Made by a program: the position numbers and the translations under genes. 10,421 bases of DNA. It comes from a bacterium. Lineage in GTDB: Bacteria; Verrucomicrobiota; Verrucomicrobiae; Opitutales; Opitutaceae. The notes under the pieces are model-generated. The model saw nothing but the letters and a program-made list of their open reading frames with translations, had not been told where the DNA came from and ran no database searches. Below, piece by piece: positions 1 through 9,108 of the stretch (positions within the stretch are counted from its first letter, which is position 1; each line of letters opens with the position of its first letter). The stretch lies in the NCBI GenBank assembly GCA_021780625.1, contig JAJXYI010000464.1, positions 1 through 10,421 of the forward strand. Direction: 5' to 3'.

Positions 1-3000
1 TGTAACCCTTGTCATCGGTCTGTCCGCTGAGCAGGTTTGCGCGGTTCATCAGGTAGGCCATCTGGTCCTTCGCGGCTAGTTGCAGGGTGAAGGTCATCTG
101 CTGGTTCTGGATGGGCACCCCGGCCTGATACGTGATCTGCCCGCTGCCGGTCACGCGCGTGTCGGGAGAGAGGAACTCGAGCTTCGTGACCTTCAGGTTG
201 AGGTCGGCCCCGCGCTCGGCGTGCAGCGTGAATGTGTCGAAGGGCAGCTCGCTGAACTTCTGAGCAAGGTCGGCAACTGCCACCACATTTTGGCGGCCGG
301 TGGCTGCTCCAAAAAGGCCGGCCAGCGACGACACCACGTTGACGGCCGTGCCGGTCTTCCGACCGAGCGCGCGCAGCACGCCTTGGGAACCCGTCACGTC
401 AAACGAACCCCGGACGGACTGCGCGAGCGCGCCGAGGTTGGCACCCTGCCCCTGTAGGTCGGCGTTCACGGAGACCTTGGATTCCAACTGCGGCGGGTCG
501 TCCGGATCGGCGGCCTTGAGGAATGCGCCGACGTCGAAGTTCGTGACCTTCACCGTGGATGTGAGGTTGTAGGGCTGCGGTTGATGCGCGTCGAAGGTCA
601 CGGCCGCGCCGACCTGGAACGGGTTTCCATTCAGGCTTCCGGAAAGGCCGTCGAGCGCCAGCCGCGTGGGCGTCGCTTCAGCCGAGCCTTTGATGCCGCT
701 CACGATGTAGTTCGTCCCGTAGGTGATCTTGTCGAAGCGCACCTGGACCTTGCCCGAGGCCCCGGTCCAGAACGGATGGGTGTCGCGTGCGGGGGCCGGT
801 GCCTGGGAAACGGCCGGGGCCGATTCGGAGCCTGTCGCCCCGACGGATTCTTGCGCGGCGGCGGGCTGGGCCGTGGTGTCGGCCTGCGGTGCGAGCGCGG
901 CGAGCGCCTTGAGGTCGTCGACGAACAGGTTGGAGCTGGTGATCGTGCCGTCGAAACCGATGGTGCCGTTGGCGCGTGAGAGCGTGCCGTCGACCAGCAC
1001 ATCGGAGGTGCGGCCGCCCTTGGTGAGCTTGAAGGGAATGTGCAGGCGGTCGGCGCCTCCGCCGCCAAGCGAGGCGTCGACGCCGAGGTCCACGTCGCCG
1101 AGCGGCTGTCCTCCGTTGGCGGATACGAGATTCCGGATCGTGAGGCTGGCCTTCGCGCGGATGAGGTTGGAGAGGGTGGCGTCGAAGGTCGAATCGAGCA
1201 CGCCACCCGAAAGCGCCACGCCCGCCGCGGCGGCCGGCTGGCGCATGAGGGCAGGCAGGTCCACGTGCAGGGTGCCCTTGGCGGCGATCTCATGCGAGGC
1301 GCCGAGTCCCGCCGCGCCGGAGGCGGCCAGGTGCAGGACTGGATGCGTGCCGTCGGTGACGTCGAGGCGCGAGACTTCGTAGTGCACCGTGTCGTCGCGG
1401 TCCGCGGCGTTGAACTCGGCGCTGAGGTCGAGCCCGCGCAGGAGCGGCCTGCCGGCGAGCACCACGCCAACCCCGTGCAGCTCCACGGGCTTTGTCGTGG
1501 AAATCCGAATATCCTTGAGGGAGCGAAGCCCGATCGTGAACGACGCGCCCTGGAGTTCGCCCGACAGGCGCGCGTTCGGGACATAGGTCTCGGCCCAGCT
1601 CAGCGGGACGGCACCGAGCTCGATCCGCGCGAGGTCGCGGGCCGGATCGGCCGGCGCAGCCGAGAGCACGCCGAGGCGGAGCGACACCGGCTGAAGGAGC
1701 GCAAACGCGAGCAGAGGGGTCCGGGTGCCGCGCATCACGGTCGTCGCGGCCCGGTCCACCCGAAGGGTGCCGTCTGAGAAGGTGCCCTCGGAACTGGTTT
1801 CGATTGTCAGCGGGCCGGTCGGCACGGGAAGGAAGGGCTTTAGGGCGCTGACGACGTGCGAGGTGAGCGCGTAGGAATACGCGATGACGGGCTTGCCGGT
1901 GAGCTGGGTGACGCGCGCGTGTGCTTCGCCACCGATCCGGTCACCCTGCGGCGTGACCACGTCAAGTCCGGCGACGGTGGCGGCGACCGCATCGGGCGAA
2001 TAATCGACCGACGGACTGACTTTCAAGGTGAGCCCCTGGACAATGGATTTTCCGTTCTGGGCGATCGTGAGCCCTTGGACGACGACGGGTGAGGTCGGTG
2101 TGAGCTTCACGTGGCTGCCATCCGGCGTAGCGGCGACGTCGAACGCGAGTGAGAGCGTGCCTTCCTTGATGCTGACCGCCTTCGCAAGGGGCTGGGCCCA
2201 GACGAGCGGAAGCCTGGAGACCATGATCGACGCGAGTTCGCGGCCCGGATCCTGGAGGCTGACCTTGCGTGACTGGAGGGCATAGCTGACGGGCTGAGTG
2301 CTCGTGATTCGCGCGAGCGCGGCGCCCTGACCGTCGCTGACCACGAGCGAGAAGCGGGCCAGGCTGGCCACTTGGTTGGCGACCGATCCGTCGAAGGTGG
2401 CTTGCAAGGCCATGGAGCCGACCTGCGACAGGGTGTTGGAGAGGCGCTCGAGATGGGCGAGGTGCGCGTCGATGCGGCCGTTCGTCGATGCGGCCTGGGA
2501 TGCCGGGTCTGCGGTGAAGGTGCCGGAACCCTGGACCGCGACGTCGGGAAGGTTGAGGCCACGGGTGAAGGCCGCGAGTCGCTCGCCCTGCAGGCTGAGT
2601 TTCCACGAGCCGGCAATGCGACGCGTGGCACCGTCGTAACGCCCGTCGACGCCGACGAGCGGGGCGCTCGAGCCGTCGTGGTCGTCGGCGAGCGCGACCG
2701 AGTAGGTTTCATTGCCCGCAGTCCGGGCGACGCTGGCGGCGAGCTTGAACTGATCGTCGGGCAGCGAGGGTCCCTTGGCGGAGGCGAGGCCGTTAATCTC
2801 AACGGCGTCGACATGGCGATCGGCGGCGATTCGCACGCCGAGGGTGCCCGAGGATTGGGCGGAGGCTAGAGGTGCGTCTTTGGAGGCGTTGGTGAACGTG
2901 GCGGTCCACGTGATCGTTCCTCGCGCGCCGGTCGCGAGGGAGTGGACGTCGACTTTAAAGTCGGCGGACTGCGCGCGGGGCAGGAGGACGCGCCCGGAGA

Positions 3001-3508
3001 TCCTGGCTTGCGCGATTGAGAGATCGACGGGGAGCACCACCGCGTTCAACAGTCCGTCAAAGGGCGCGGCGGATTTAGCGGTCGGCTGAACGGCCGCGGC
3101 CGTTGTCGAGGAGGATCCGGCTGGCGCGGTTTGACCGGCGTACGTGGCGGTGGCACGGGCGTTGCCGCCGGCGGGCTCAGCTGACCGCAGGTCGGCGACG
3201 AGCCCGGAGACCTGGAGGTCCGCGACGGTCACCCGGCGATGGAAGAGGTAGTTCCAAACAGAATACCGCGCCGTCGTATGCTGCACGGAGATCACTCGCC
3301 CTGCCTGCACCACGCGGATGTCGCGCAGGTCGGCGGAGGACAGCCCCGCGGAAACCCGCCCGATGGAAATCTGCGTGCCGGCGATGCCGGCGACCGCCTT
3401 GCGGGCGGCCCAGGTCTGGATGGTCGGCGTGAACGCCAGGACCAGTGCGATTGCCAGGAGCGCAGCGCAGAGACCTGCGAGTGCGGCAATGACTTTGAGT
3501 GTTTTCAT
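1..3508 (-). CDS. AsmA-like inner-membrane-anchored periplasmic protein (3' end outside window)
   Basis: The frame is open without a stop for 1169 codons from the ATG at 3508 to the window edge; I followed it line by line. Residues 1-4 (MKTL) precede a single hydrophobic helix (about 5-27), as expected for an inner-membrane anchor with the rest in the periplasm. The body is a long series of beta-strand-like segments with almost no cysteine. An Ala/Pro/Ser/Thr-rich linker lies at about 880-912. After it, residues about 915-1169 match my memory of the C-terminal AsmA module: a KITYG segment, a strand-rich stretch, then LQGQGANLGALAQSVRGSFD near 1010-1030. AsmA-family proteins (AsmA, TamB, YhdP relatives) are linked to outer-membrane biogenesis and phospholipid transport across the periplasm; that role here is inferred. 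Two tandem modules of about 200 residues (about 371-575 and 576-770) look duplicated. The gene has its own candidate promoter and lies behind the atp terminator, so it is probably a separate unit. No Shine-Dalgarno is visible before the start. Family assignment is fairly sure; exact function is not. Confidence 0.8.
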   Translation of the reverse strand, partial: MKTLKVIAALAGLCAALLAIALVLAFTPTIQTWAARKAVAGIAGTQISIGRVSAGLSSADLRDIRVVQAGRVISVQHTTARYSVWNYLFHRRVTVADLQVSGLVADLRSAEPAGGNARATATYAGQTAPAGSSSTTAAAVQPTAKSAAPFDGLLNAVVLPVDLSIAQARISGRVLLPRAQSADFKVDVHSLATGARGTITWTATFTNASKDAPLASAQSSGTLGVRIAADRHVDAVEINGLASAKGPSLPDDQFKLAASVARTAGNETYSVALADDHDGSSAPLVGVDGRYDGATRRIAGSWKLSLQGERLAAFTRGLNLPDVAVQGSGTFTADPASQAASTNGRIDAHLAHLERLSNTLSQVGSMALQATFDGSVANQVASLARFSLVVSDGQGAALARITSTQPVSYALQSRKVSLQDPGRELASIMVSRLPLVWAQPLAKAVSIKEGTLSLAFDVAATPDGSHVKLTPTSPVVVQGLTIAQNGKSIVQGLTLKVSPSVDYSPDAVAATVAGLDVVTPQGDRIGGEAHARVTQLTGKPVIAYSYALTSHVVSALKPFLPVPTGPLTIETSSEGTFSDGTLRVDRAATTVMRGTRTPLLAFALLQPVSLRLGVLSAAPADPARDLARIELGAVPLSWAETYVPNARLSGELQGASFTIGLRSLKDIRISTTKPVELHGVGVVLAGRPLLRGLDLSAEFNAADRDDTVHYEVSRLDVTDGTHPVLHLAASGAAGLGASHEIAAKGTLHVDLPALMRQPAAAAGVALSGGVLDSTFDATLSNLIRAKASLTIRNLVSANGGQPLGDVDLGVDASLGGGGADRLHIPFKLTKGGRTSDVLVDGTLSRANGTIGFDGTITSSNLFVDDLKALAALAPQADTTAQPAAAQESVGATGSESAPAVSQAPAPARDTHPFWTGASGKVQVRFDKITYGTNYIVSGIKGSAEATPTRLALDGLSGSLNGNPFQVGAAVTFDAHQPQPYNLTSTVKVTNFDVGAFLKAADPDDPPQLESKVSVNADLQGQGANLGALAQSVRGSFDVTGSQGVLRALGRKTGTAVNVVSSLAGLFGAATGRQNVVAVADLAQKFSELPFDTFTLHAERGADLNLKVTKLEFLSPDTRVTGSGQITYQAGVPIQNQQMTFTLQLAAKDQMAYLMNRANLLSGQTDDKGY

Positions 3509-3535
3509 GGTACCGAATGTACGTCGGAAGGCGTT

Positions 3536-3564
3536 AGTAGAAGAGGGACGACGAACTGGCTCAA
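3536..3564 (-). promoter_or_regulatory. Candidate sigma70-type promoter for the AsmA-like gene
   Basis: On the minus strand, TTGAGC (3564-3559) and TCTACT (3541-3536) are separated by exactly 17 bases, matching four of six bases of each consensus hexamer (TTGACA, TATAAT). The -10 element would place transcription start about 20 bases before the ATG at 3508. Position after the atpC terminator and before a long gene makes sense, but matches of this quality occur by chance, so this is only a candidate. Confidence 0.35.
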
Positions 3565-3575
3565 GACGGCTCCCG

Positions 3576-3598
3576 CGAGCCCGAAGTTCCGGGGCTCG
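3576..3598. repeat. Short inverted repeat between the atp terminator and the AsmA-like gene
   Basis: CGAGCCC (3576-3582) and GGGCTCG (3592-3598) form a perfect 7-bp stem with a 9-base loop. There is no T-run after it on either strand, so it does not look like an intrinsic terminator. It lies just upstream of the candidate -35 box of the AsmA-like gene, where it could be a protein-binding site or just chance pairing in GC-rich DNA. Confidence 0.35.
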
Positions 3599-3645
3599 GC
3601 GACTGTTTCAGAAACGGCACGGAACCGCGCGATCAACGGGAGTGC

Positions 3646-3691
3646 GCCAAAACAAAACGTTCGCAGGCGGCAAAGACCGCGCTGCGAACGT
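3646..3691 (-). terminator. Rho-independent terminator of the atp operon
   Basis: The minus-strand transcript would form a 10-bp perfect outer stem (3691-3682 pairing with 3666-3657, ACGTTCGCAG against CTGCGAACGT). An inner 4-bp GCGG/CCGC stem follows after a one-base bulge, with a 6-base loop. The stem is followed directly by TTTGTTTTGG. This GC-rich hairpin plus U-rich tail, about 40 bases after the atpC stop codon, is a textbook intrinsic terminator. It marks the end of the eight-gene operon and separates it from the AsmA-like gene. Confidence 0.88.
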
Positions 3692-3730
3692 GAAAGGAGT
3701 TGCCGTTGGGCGGCGCCCGTCGGGAGTGGC

Positions 3731-4138
3731 TCAGTGCTTGCGCTTCTTGAGAGCGAGCTGGGCGACGGAAAAGCGAACAATGCCCTCGAGGCGTTCGACT
3801 TCCGCGGGCTCCAGGGTGGAAGCCTGCTTCAGGGCGTCCTGAGCGCGCTGGATGGCTTTCTCCACGGCGTCGGGATCGATGAGGTCCTCGCGGACCGCGT
3901 GTTCGGCGAGGACCGAGACGCGGTCGCCTTCGATCTGGGCGAAACCGCCGGCGACGGCGAGCATCACCGTCTGGCCGTCTTTGGAGACTCGCAGCTCACC
4001 CTCGTTGACCTGGGTGAGCAGCGGAATGTGGCCGGGCAGGATTCCGACTTCGCCCTCGACGGTCGGAATGACGACCGACTCGACCGTGTCGCTGTAGACG
4101 CGGGCCTCGGGCGTGACGATTTCGAGCGTGAGCGGCAT
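3731..4138 (-). CDS. atpC: F1F0 ATP synthase subunit epsilon
   Basis: 135 residues, the usual length. Epsilon sits on the central stalk with gamma, couples it to the c-ring and can inhibit ATP hydrolysis. The N-terminal beta-sandwich domain is clear: LEIVTPEARVYSDTVESVVI (5-24), then GEVGILPGHIPLLT (29-42), the family's most conserved stretch, and an Ala-Gly-Gly-Phe segment near 63-66. The C-terminal half (about 85-135) forms the two predicted helices of the inhibitory arm and ends in KKRKH. The I(L)DxxRA ATP-binding motif known from Bacillus epsilon seems degenerate: the matching place reads IDPDAV (87-92), without the arginine, so ATP sensing may be weak; this is inference. The start is 9 bases after the atpD stop codon, and an AAGG formed partly by that TAA is the only Shine-Dalgarno-like sequence in the operon. 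It is the last gene before the terminator. Confidence 0.97.
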   Translation of the reverse strand: MPLTLEIVTPEARVYSDTVESVVIPTVEGEVGILPGHIPLLTQVNEGELRVSKDGQTVMLAVAGGFAQIEGDRVSVLAEHAVREDLIDPDAVEKAIQRAQDALKQASTLEPAEVERLEGIVRFSVAQLALKKRKH

Positions 4139-4147
4139 GGTGCAGCC

Positions 4148-5596
<1,449 letters not shown>

Positions 5597-6472
5597 TTAA
5601 GCGTTCGCGAACTGGGCGGCGGCGATCTCGAGGATTTCCTGGGTGATCGCGGCCTGGCGCGCCTTGTTGTACTGGAGCGTGAGGTCGCCGAGCAGCGTCG
5701 TGGCGTTGTCCTTGGCGGTCTTCATCGCGACCATGCGCGCACTGTGCTCGGAGGCCTTCGCGGAGAGCGCGAGCTGGTGGACCTGGCGGTTGACGTAATA
5801 CGGCAGGAGCGCCTCGAGCACCGTGTCGGCTGAGGGTTCGAAGAGCATCTCGCGGTCGTCGGTGCGCGCGGAGACGGCTCCCGAATTGGACTCACGCGAA
5901 TCGAGGAACTGGCGGAGGCTTCCGAGAGGGAGCACGGGCCGGCAGATGGGCTCCTGGACGAGCGTGTTCTTGAAGCGCGGATAGATGACCTCGAGGGTGT
6001 CGATCTCGCCCGCGAGGTACTTGCCGATCATGAATTCGACGGCGACCTTGACCTCGGAGAACGGCACGCGGTCGTGCAGCGGGAAATCGGCGAGCAGGTT
6101 GCGGCGCGTGCGGGCGAGGAACTGCGTGCCCTTGCGTCCGATGACCACAAACTTCGCGGGCGTCTGGATCTCGGCGACCAGCTTGAAGAGATTCGCGTTG
6201 AGCGGACCGCAGAGGCCCTTGTCGGTCGTGATGAGAAGGATGCCGCGGACCTTGACCTCGCGCTTGACGAGGAACGGGTGCTGCGACTCGTCCACCTTCG
6301 AGGCGAGGGCGGCGAGCATGTCGGCGAGCAGCTGCGAATACGGCCGTCCGGCCATGGCCGCCTGCTGCGCCTTCTTCATCTTGGAGGCGGCGACAAGCTC
6401 CATCGCCTTCGTGATCTGGCGGGTGTTCTTGACCGACTTGATGCGTCGCCGGATGTCGCGTGTGGAAGCCAT
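5597..6472 (-). CDS. atpG: F1F0 ATP synthase subunit gamma
   Basis: 291 residues, normal for bacterial gamma. Gamma is the rotating central shaft inside the alpha3beta3 ring. The N-terminal helix has the conserved pattern IRRRIKSVKNTRQITKAMEL (7-26), followed by VAASKMKKAQ. The family motif DKGLCGPLNAN is at 84-94. The C-terminal helix contains SARMVAMKTAKDNATTLLGD (244-263) and LQYNKARQAAITQEILEIAA (266-285), matching the conserved C-terminus. A region around 182-212 (Gln-Phe-Leu-Asp-Ser-Arg-Glu-Ser-Asn-Ser) appears lineage-specific, but I see no chloroplast-type redox cysteine insertion. The gene sits between atpA (38 bases upstream) and atpD (30 bases downstream), the usual place. No Shine-Dalgarno precedes the ATG (CCCACTGAACC), but the alignment of the first residues with the family supports this start. 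Confidence 0.97.
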   Translation of the reverse strand: MASTRDIRRRIKSVKNTRQITKAMELVAASKMKKAQQAAMAGRPYSQLLADMLAALASKVDESQHPFLVKREVKVRGILLITTDKGLCGPLNANLFKLVAEIQTPAKFVVIGRKGTQFLARTRRNLLADFPLHDRVPFSEVKVAVEFMIGKYLAGEIDTLEVIYPRFKNTLVQEPICRPVLPLGSLRQFLDSRESNSGAVSARTDDREMLFEPSADTVLEALLPYYVNRQVHQLALSAKASEHSARMVAMKTAKDNATTLLGDLTLQYNKARQAAITQEILEIAAAQFANA

Positions 6473-6510
6473 GGTTCAGTGGGCTGAAGGACGGTGAGGC
6501 CGAAAGCCGG

Positions 6511-8037
6511 TTAGGCCTTGAAGCCCGCCTTCCACTCGTCGCAGGCGGTCTTGAGCTCGGCGTCGAGCTCGGCATCGATGGCGGCCTTGGTGCGGATCTT
6601 GTCGAGCAGGGGCTGCTTGCGGGTGGTGAAGAATTCGCGGAGCTTGGCGGAGGCGCCGACGATCTTCTTCACGTCGATGTCATCGAAATAGTTCTTCTGC
6701 ATTGCCCACAGGAAGGTCGCCTGGAGCTCGATCGGAATCGGATTGAGCTGGGGCTGCTTGAAGAGCTCGACGATGCGCCCGCCGCGGTCCAGCTGGGCTT
6801 TCGTCTTGGCGTCGAGGTCGGCGCCGAACTGCGCAAACGCGGCCAGTTCGCGGAACTGGGCGAGCTCGCCCTTCAGCTTTCCGGCGACCTGCTTGGTGGC
6901 TTTGATCTGGGCGGAGGAACCGACGCGGGACACGGACAGACCGACCGAGACGGCCGGGCGGATGCCCTGGTTGAAGAGGTCGGTTTCGAGGAAGATCTGG
7001 CCGTCGGTGATCGAGATGACGTTCGTCGGGATGTAGGCCGAGAGGTCGCCCGCGAGCGTTTCGATGATGGGCAGCGCGGTGAGCGAGCCCTTGCCGTCGA
7101 GGCGCGCGGCGCGCTCGAGCAGGCGGCTGTGGAGATAGAACACGTCGCCGGGGAAGGCTTCGCGGCCGGAGGGGCGCTTCAGGATCAGCGAAATCTGGCG
7201 GTAGGCCACGGCGTGCTTGGAGAGATCGTCATAGACGATCAGTGAATCCATGCCGTTTTCCATGAACCACTCGCCCATCGCGGCGCCGGAATACGGGGCC
7301 AAGTATTGGTTGGCGGGATTGTCGGCTGCGGGAGCGGCGACGATGATCGTGTACTCGAGCGCACCGGCCGCCTCGAGGGCGGTCATCGTGCGGACGATGT
7401 TCGAGTTCTTCTGGCCGATCGCGACGTAGATGGAATAGACCGGGCGGAAATTCTTGTCGCCGGAGGCCAGGCCGATGCGGTTGATGCGGGCCTGGTTGAT
7501 GATGGTGTCGATCGCGATCGTGGTCTTGCCGGTGCCGCGGTCGCCGATGATCAGCTCGCGCTGGCCACGGCCGATCGGAATCATCGAGTCGATCGCGGTG
7601 ATGCCGGTGAACAGGGGCTGGGAGACCGACTTGCGCACGATGATGCCGGGGGCGATTTTCTCGACGGGATAGAACTCCTTGGAGTCGATGGGGCCCTTGC
7701 CGTCGACCGGCTGGCCGAGGGCGTCGACCACCCGGCCGAGCAGCGCCTTGCCCACGGGAACGGAGAGCAGGCGGCCGGTCGTCTGGACCTCATCGCCCTC
7801 CTTCAGGCCGGCGACGTCGCCGAGGATCACGCAGCCCACCTCGTCTTCTTCGAGGTTGAGCGCGATGCCGATCGCTCCGCCGGGGAACTGGACCATCTCG
7901 TTGTACATCACGTCGGACAGGCCGTCGATCTTGGCGACGCCGTCGGCGATTGCGCGGATGGTGCCGGTGTTCTTCTTGACCGACTTGGTCGAGAGTTTGG
8001 CGATCTGTTGTTCGATTTGCTCGAGAACGGTGCTCAT
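6511..8037 (-). CDS. atpA: F1F0 ATP synthase subunit alpha
   Basis: 508 residues, the usual length. Alpha alternates with beta in the F1 hexamer, binds nucleotide without catalysis and supplies the arginine finger. The N-terminal helix [12 protein letters not shown] (4-15) is the expected docking site for delta. Then come [16 protein letters not shown] (25-40), the P-loop GDRGTGKT (165-172) and the stretch [16 protein letters not shown] (269-284). [20 protein letters not shown] (291-310) and the arginine finger in [10 protein letters not shown] (Arg371) follow. The P-loop has Gly168 where most alpha subunits have glutamine (GDRQTGKT). The gene follows atpH by 45 bases and precedes atpG by 38. 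The sequence before the ATG (GACCCTCTCCG) has no Shine-Dalgarno; the start is supported by the normal N-terminal length. Confidence 0.98.
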   Translation of the reverse strand: MSTVLEQIEQQIAKLSTKSVKKNTGTIRAIADGVAKIDGLSDVMYNEMVQFPGGAIGIALNLEEDEVGCVILGDVAGLKEGDEVQTTGRLLSVPVGKALLGRVVDALGQPVDGKGPIDSKEFYPVEKIAPGIIVRKSVSQPLFTGITAIDSMIPIGRGQRELIIGDRGTGKTTIAIDTIINQARINRIGLASGDKNFRPVYSIYVAIGQKNSNIVRTMTALEAAGALEYTIIVAAPAADNPANQYLAPYSGAAMGEWFMENGMDSLIVYDDLSKHAVAYRQISLILKRPSGREAFPGDVFYLHSRLLERAARLDGKGSLTALPIIETLAGDLSAYIPTNVISITDGQIFLETDLFNQGIRPAVSVGLSVSRVGSSAQIKATKQVAGKLKGELAQFRELAAFAQFGADLDAKTKAQLDRGGRIVELFKQPQLNPIPIELQATFLWAMQKNYFDDIDVKKIVGASAKLREFFTTRKQPLLDKIRTKAAIDAELDAELKTACDEWKAGFKA

Positions 8038-8082
8038 CGGAGAGGGTCAGGTTTGAGGAGTAGGGCTGTCGTTTGTTGAAAG

Positions 8083-8478
8083 TCAGCTGGCGTTGGCGAG
8101 GGCCTGGAGGCGTCCGGCAATGGAGGCCTCATACACATCGTCGCCCACGCGCACGCGAAGGCCGGCGATGAGGCCGGGATTCGCCTTCGAGGCGGCGGTG
8201 ATCGTGCGTCCGTAGTGCTGGGTCATTGCGGCGGCGATCGACTTGAGCACGGAAGCGTCCACCGAACCCGCGTGTTCGACGAGGGCGACGCGGCGTGCGA
8301 GCTCGATGGCGACCAGGCGGTGGTAGGCCTTGAGTACGAGCACCGCGTTGGCAGGGGCGGTCTTCTCGACGTAGGCGAGCACGCCCTGGACGCGCTCCGC
8401 GGACACGGTGCCTTCGGCGAGGCTCAGATTGAACAGGTGCCGTGCGAGGGTCTGGGCTTGCTTCGTGGCGGCGGACAT
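8083..8478 (-). CDS. atpH: F1F0 ATP synthase subunit delta (short form)
   Basis: 131 residues, against about 175-180 in typical bacterial delta (177 in E. coli). Delta is the OSCP-type cap that joins the peripheral b stalk to the top of F1. The first helix (AATKQAQTLARHLFNLSLAE, 3-22) and the C-terminal module are recognisable; NPGLIAGLRVRVGDDVYEAS (100-119) followed by IAGRLQALA matches the conserved [27 protein letters not shown] region of E. coli delta. What is missing is about 45 residues in the middle of the alpha-binding N-terminal helical domain. The frame is intact and the position between atpF (11 bases upstream) and atpA (45 bases downstream) is canonical, so this looks like a genuine compact delta rather than a broken gene. 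No Shine-Dalgarno is seen before the ATG. Confidence 0.93.
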   Translation of the reverse strand: MSAATKQAQTLARHLFNLSLAEGTVSAERVQGVLAYVEKTAPANAVLVLKAYHRLVAIELARRVALVEHAGSVDASVLKSIAAAMTQHYGRTITAASKANPGLIAGLRVRVGDDVYEASIAGRLQALANAS

Positions 8479-8489
8479 GGCGCAGGGTC

Positions 8490-9047
8490 TCAGACGTTGG
8501 TGAGCTCTTTGGCGGCGGCCTCGTTGAAGCGGCTGCGCTCAAAATCGGAGAGCTCCTTGGCGAGAACCTTCTGGGTCGTGGCGACGACCAGGCGGGCGAT
8601 TTCGCCGCGCGTTTCCTGCATCATCTTCTTGCGCTCGAGCTCGATAGCCTGCTGGGCCTTCACGATGATCTCGTTGGCGCGGTCGGTCGCGGCCTTCTGC
8701 TCGCGCTCGGAGAATTCCTTTGCGGCGCGACGGGCGTTGTCGACGACCTGGGCGGCCTCGGCGTGGGCCTTCTGGAGAATCTGGAGGGTCTCCTGGTGGG
8801 TGGCGGCGAGCTTCGCCTTGATGTCGGCGGCGTCCTTCAGGCCCGTCTCGATCTGCTTCTGCCGCTGCTGCAGCGTGGCGGCCACGGGCTTGAAGGCGAA
8901 GCGCCACAGCACGAAGACGACGATGGAGAAGTTGATCGCCTGAGCCAAAAGGATCGGGCCATCGATGCCGAATTCGTTCAGGATCTGAGTGACGCCACCG
9001 GCGGATTGCCCGGCAGCTTCAGCGAGGGGGAGCAGCTCGACGATCAT
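8490..9047 (-). CDS. atpF: F1F0 ATP synthase subunit b
   Basis: 185 residues. Subunit b forms the peripheral stalk that holds F1 still while the rotor turns. A stretch of about 30 residues precedes one transmembrane helix (about 31-52, from PILLAQAINFSIVVFVLWRF onward), with the typical basic FAFKPVAATLQQRQKQIE exit. From about 60 to 165 the sequence is a long, charged, alanine-rich helix (KDAADIKAKL, ARRAAKEFSEREQKAATDRA) expected to dimerise as a right-handed coiled coil. The C-terminus VLAKELSDFERSRFNEAAAK (161-180) is the delta-binding end. Only one b-type gene is present, so the stalk is probably a b homodimer rather than b/b'. It lies 61 bases after atpE and 11 bases before atpH. The ATG has no Shine-Dalgarno (CCTTTCAAACGT before it). 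Confidence 0.96.
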   Translation of the reverse strand: MIVELLPLAEAAGQSAGGVTQILNEFGIDGPILLAQAINFSIVVFVLWRFAFKPVAATLQQRQKQIETGLKDAADIKAKLAATHQETLQILQKAHAEAAQVVDNARRAAKEFSEREQKAATDRANEIIVKAQQAIELERKKMMQETRGEIARLVVATTQKVLAKELSDFERSRFNEAAAKELTNV

Positions 9048-9108
9048 ACGTTTGAAAGGTCAATGGGCGCCGGAGGCGGAAGGCCTGCCGGCGCCACTAA
9101 AGGAAGAC

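Noticed and set aside
700..2814. Several Arg/Pro/Ser-rich frames on both strands inside the AsmA-like gene
   Set aside because: The AsmA-like frame is open throughout and has coherent beta-strand sequence; the others are out-of-frame readings of GC-rich DNA.
1..3508. Possible frameshift or pseudogene in the AsmA-like gene
   Set aside because: I translated every line in the frame set by the ATG at 3508 and found no stop or break in sequence character.
3505..3780. 91-codon minus-strand frame between atpC and the AsmA-like gene
   Set aside because: It overlaps the end of atpC in another frame, runs through the terminator and has no family resemblance.
6460..8079. Two long plus-strand frames (261 and 257 codons) opposite atpA
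   Set aside because: Same antisense artefact: composition follows the complement of atpA codons and no domain is recognisable.
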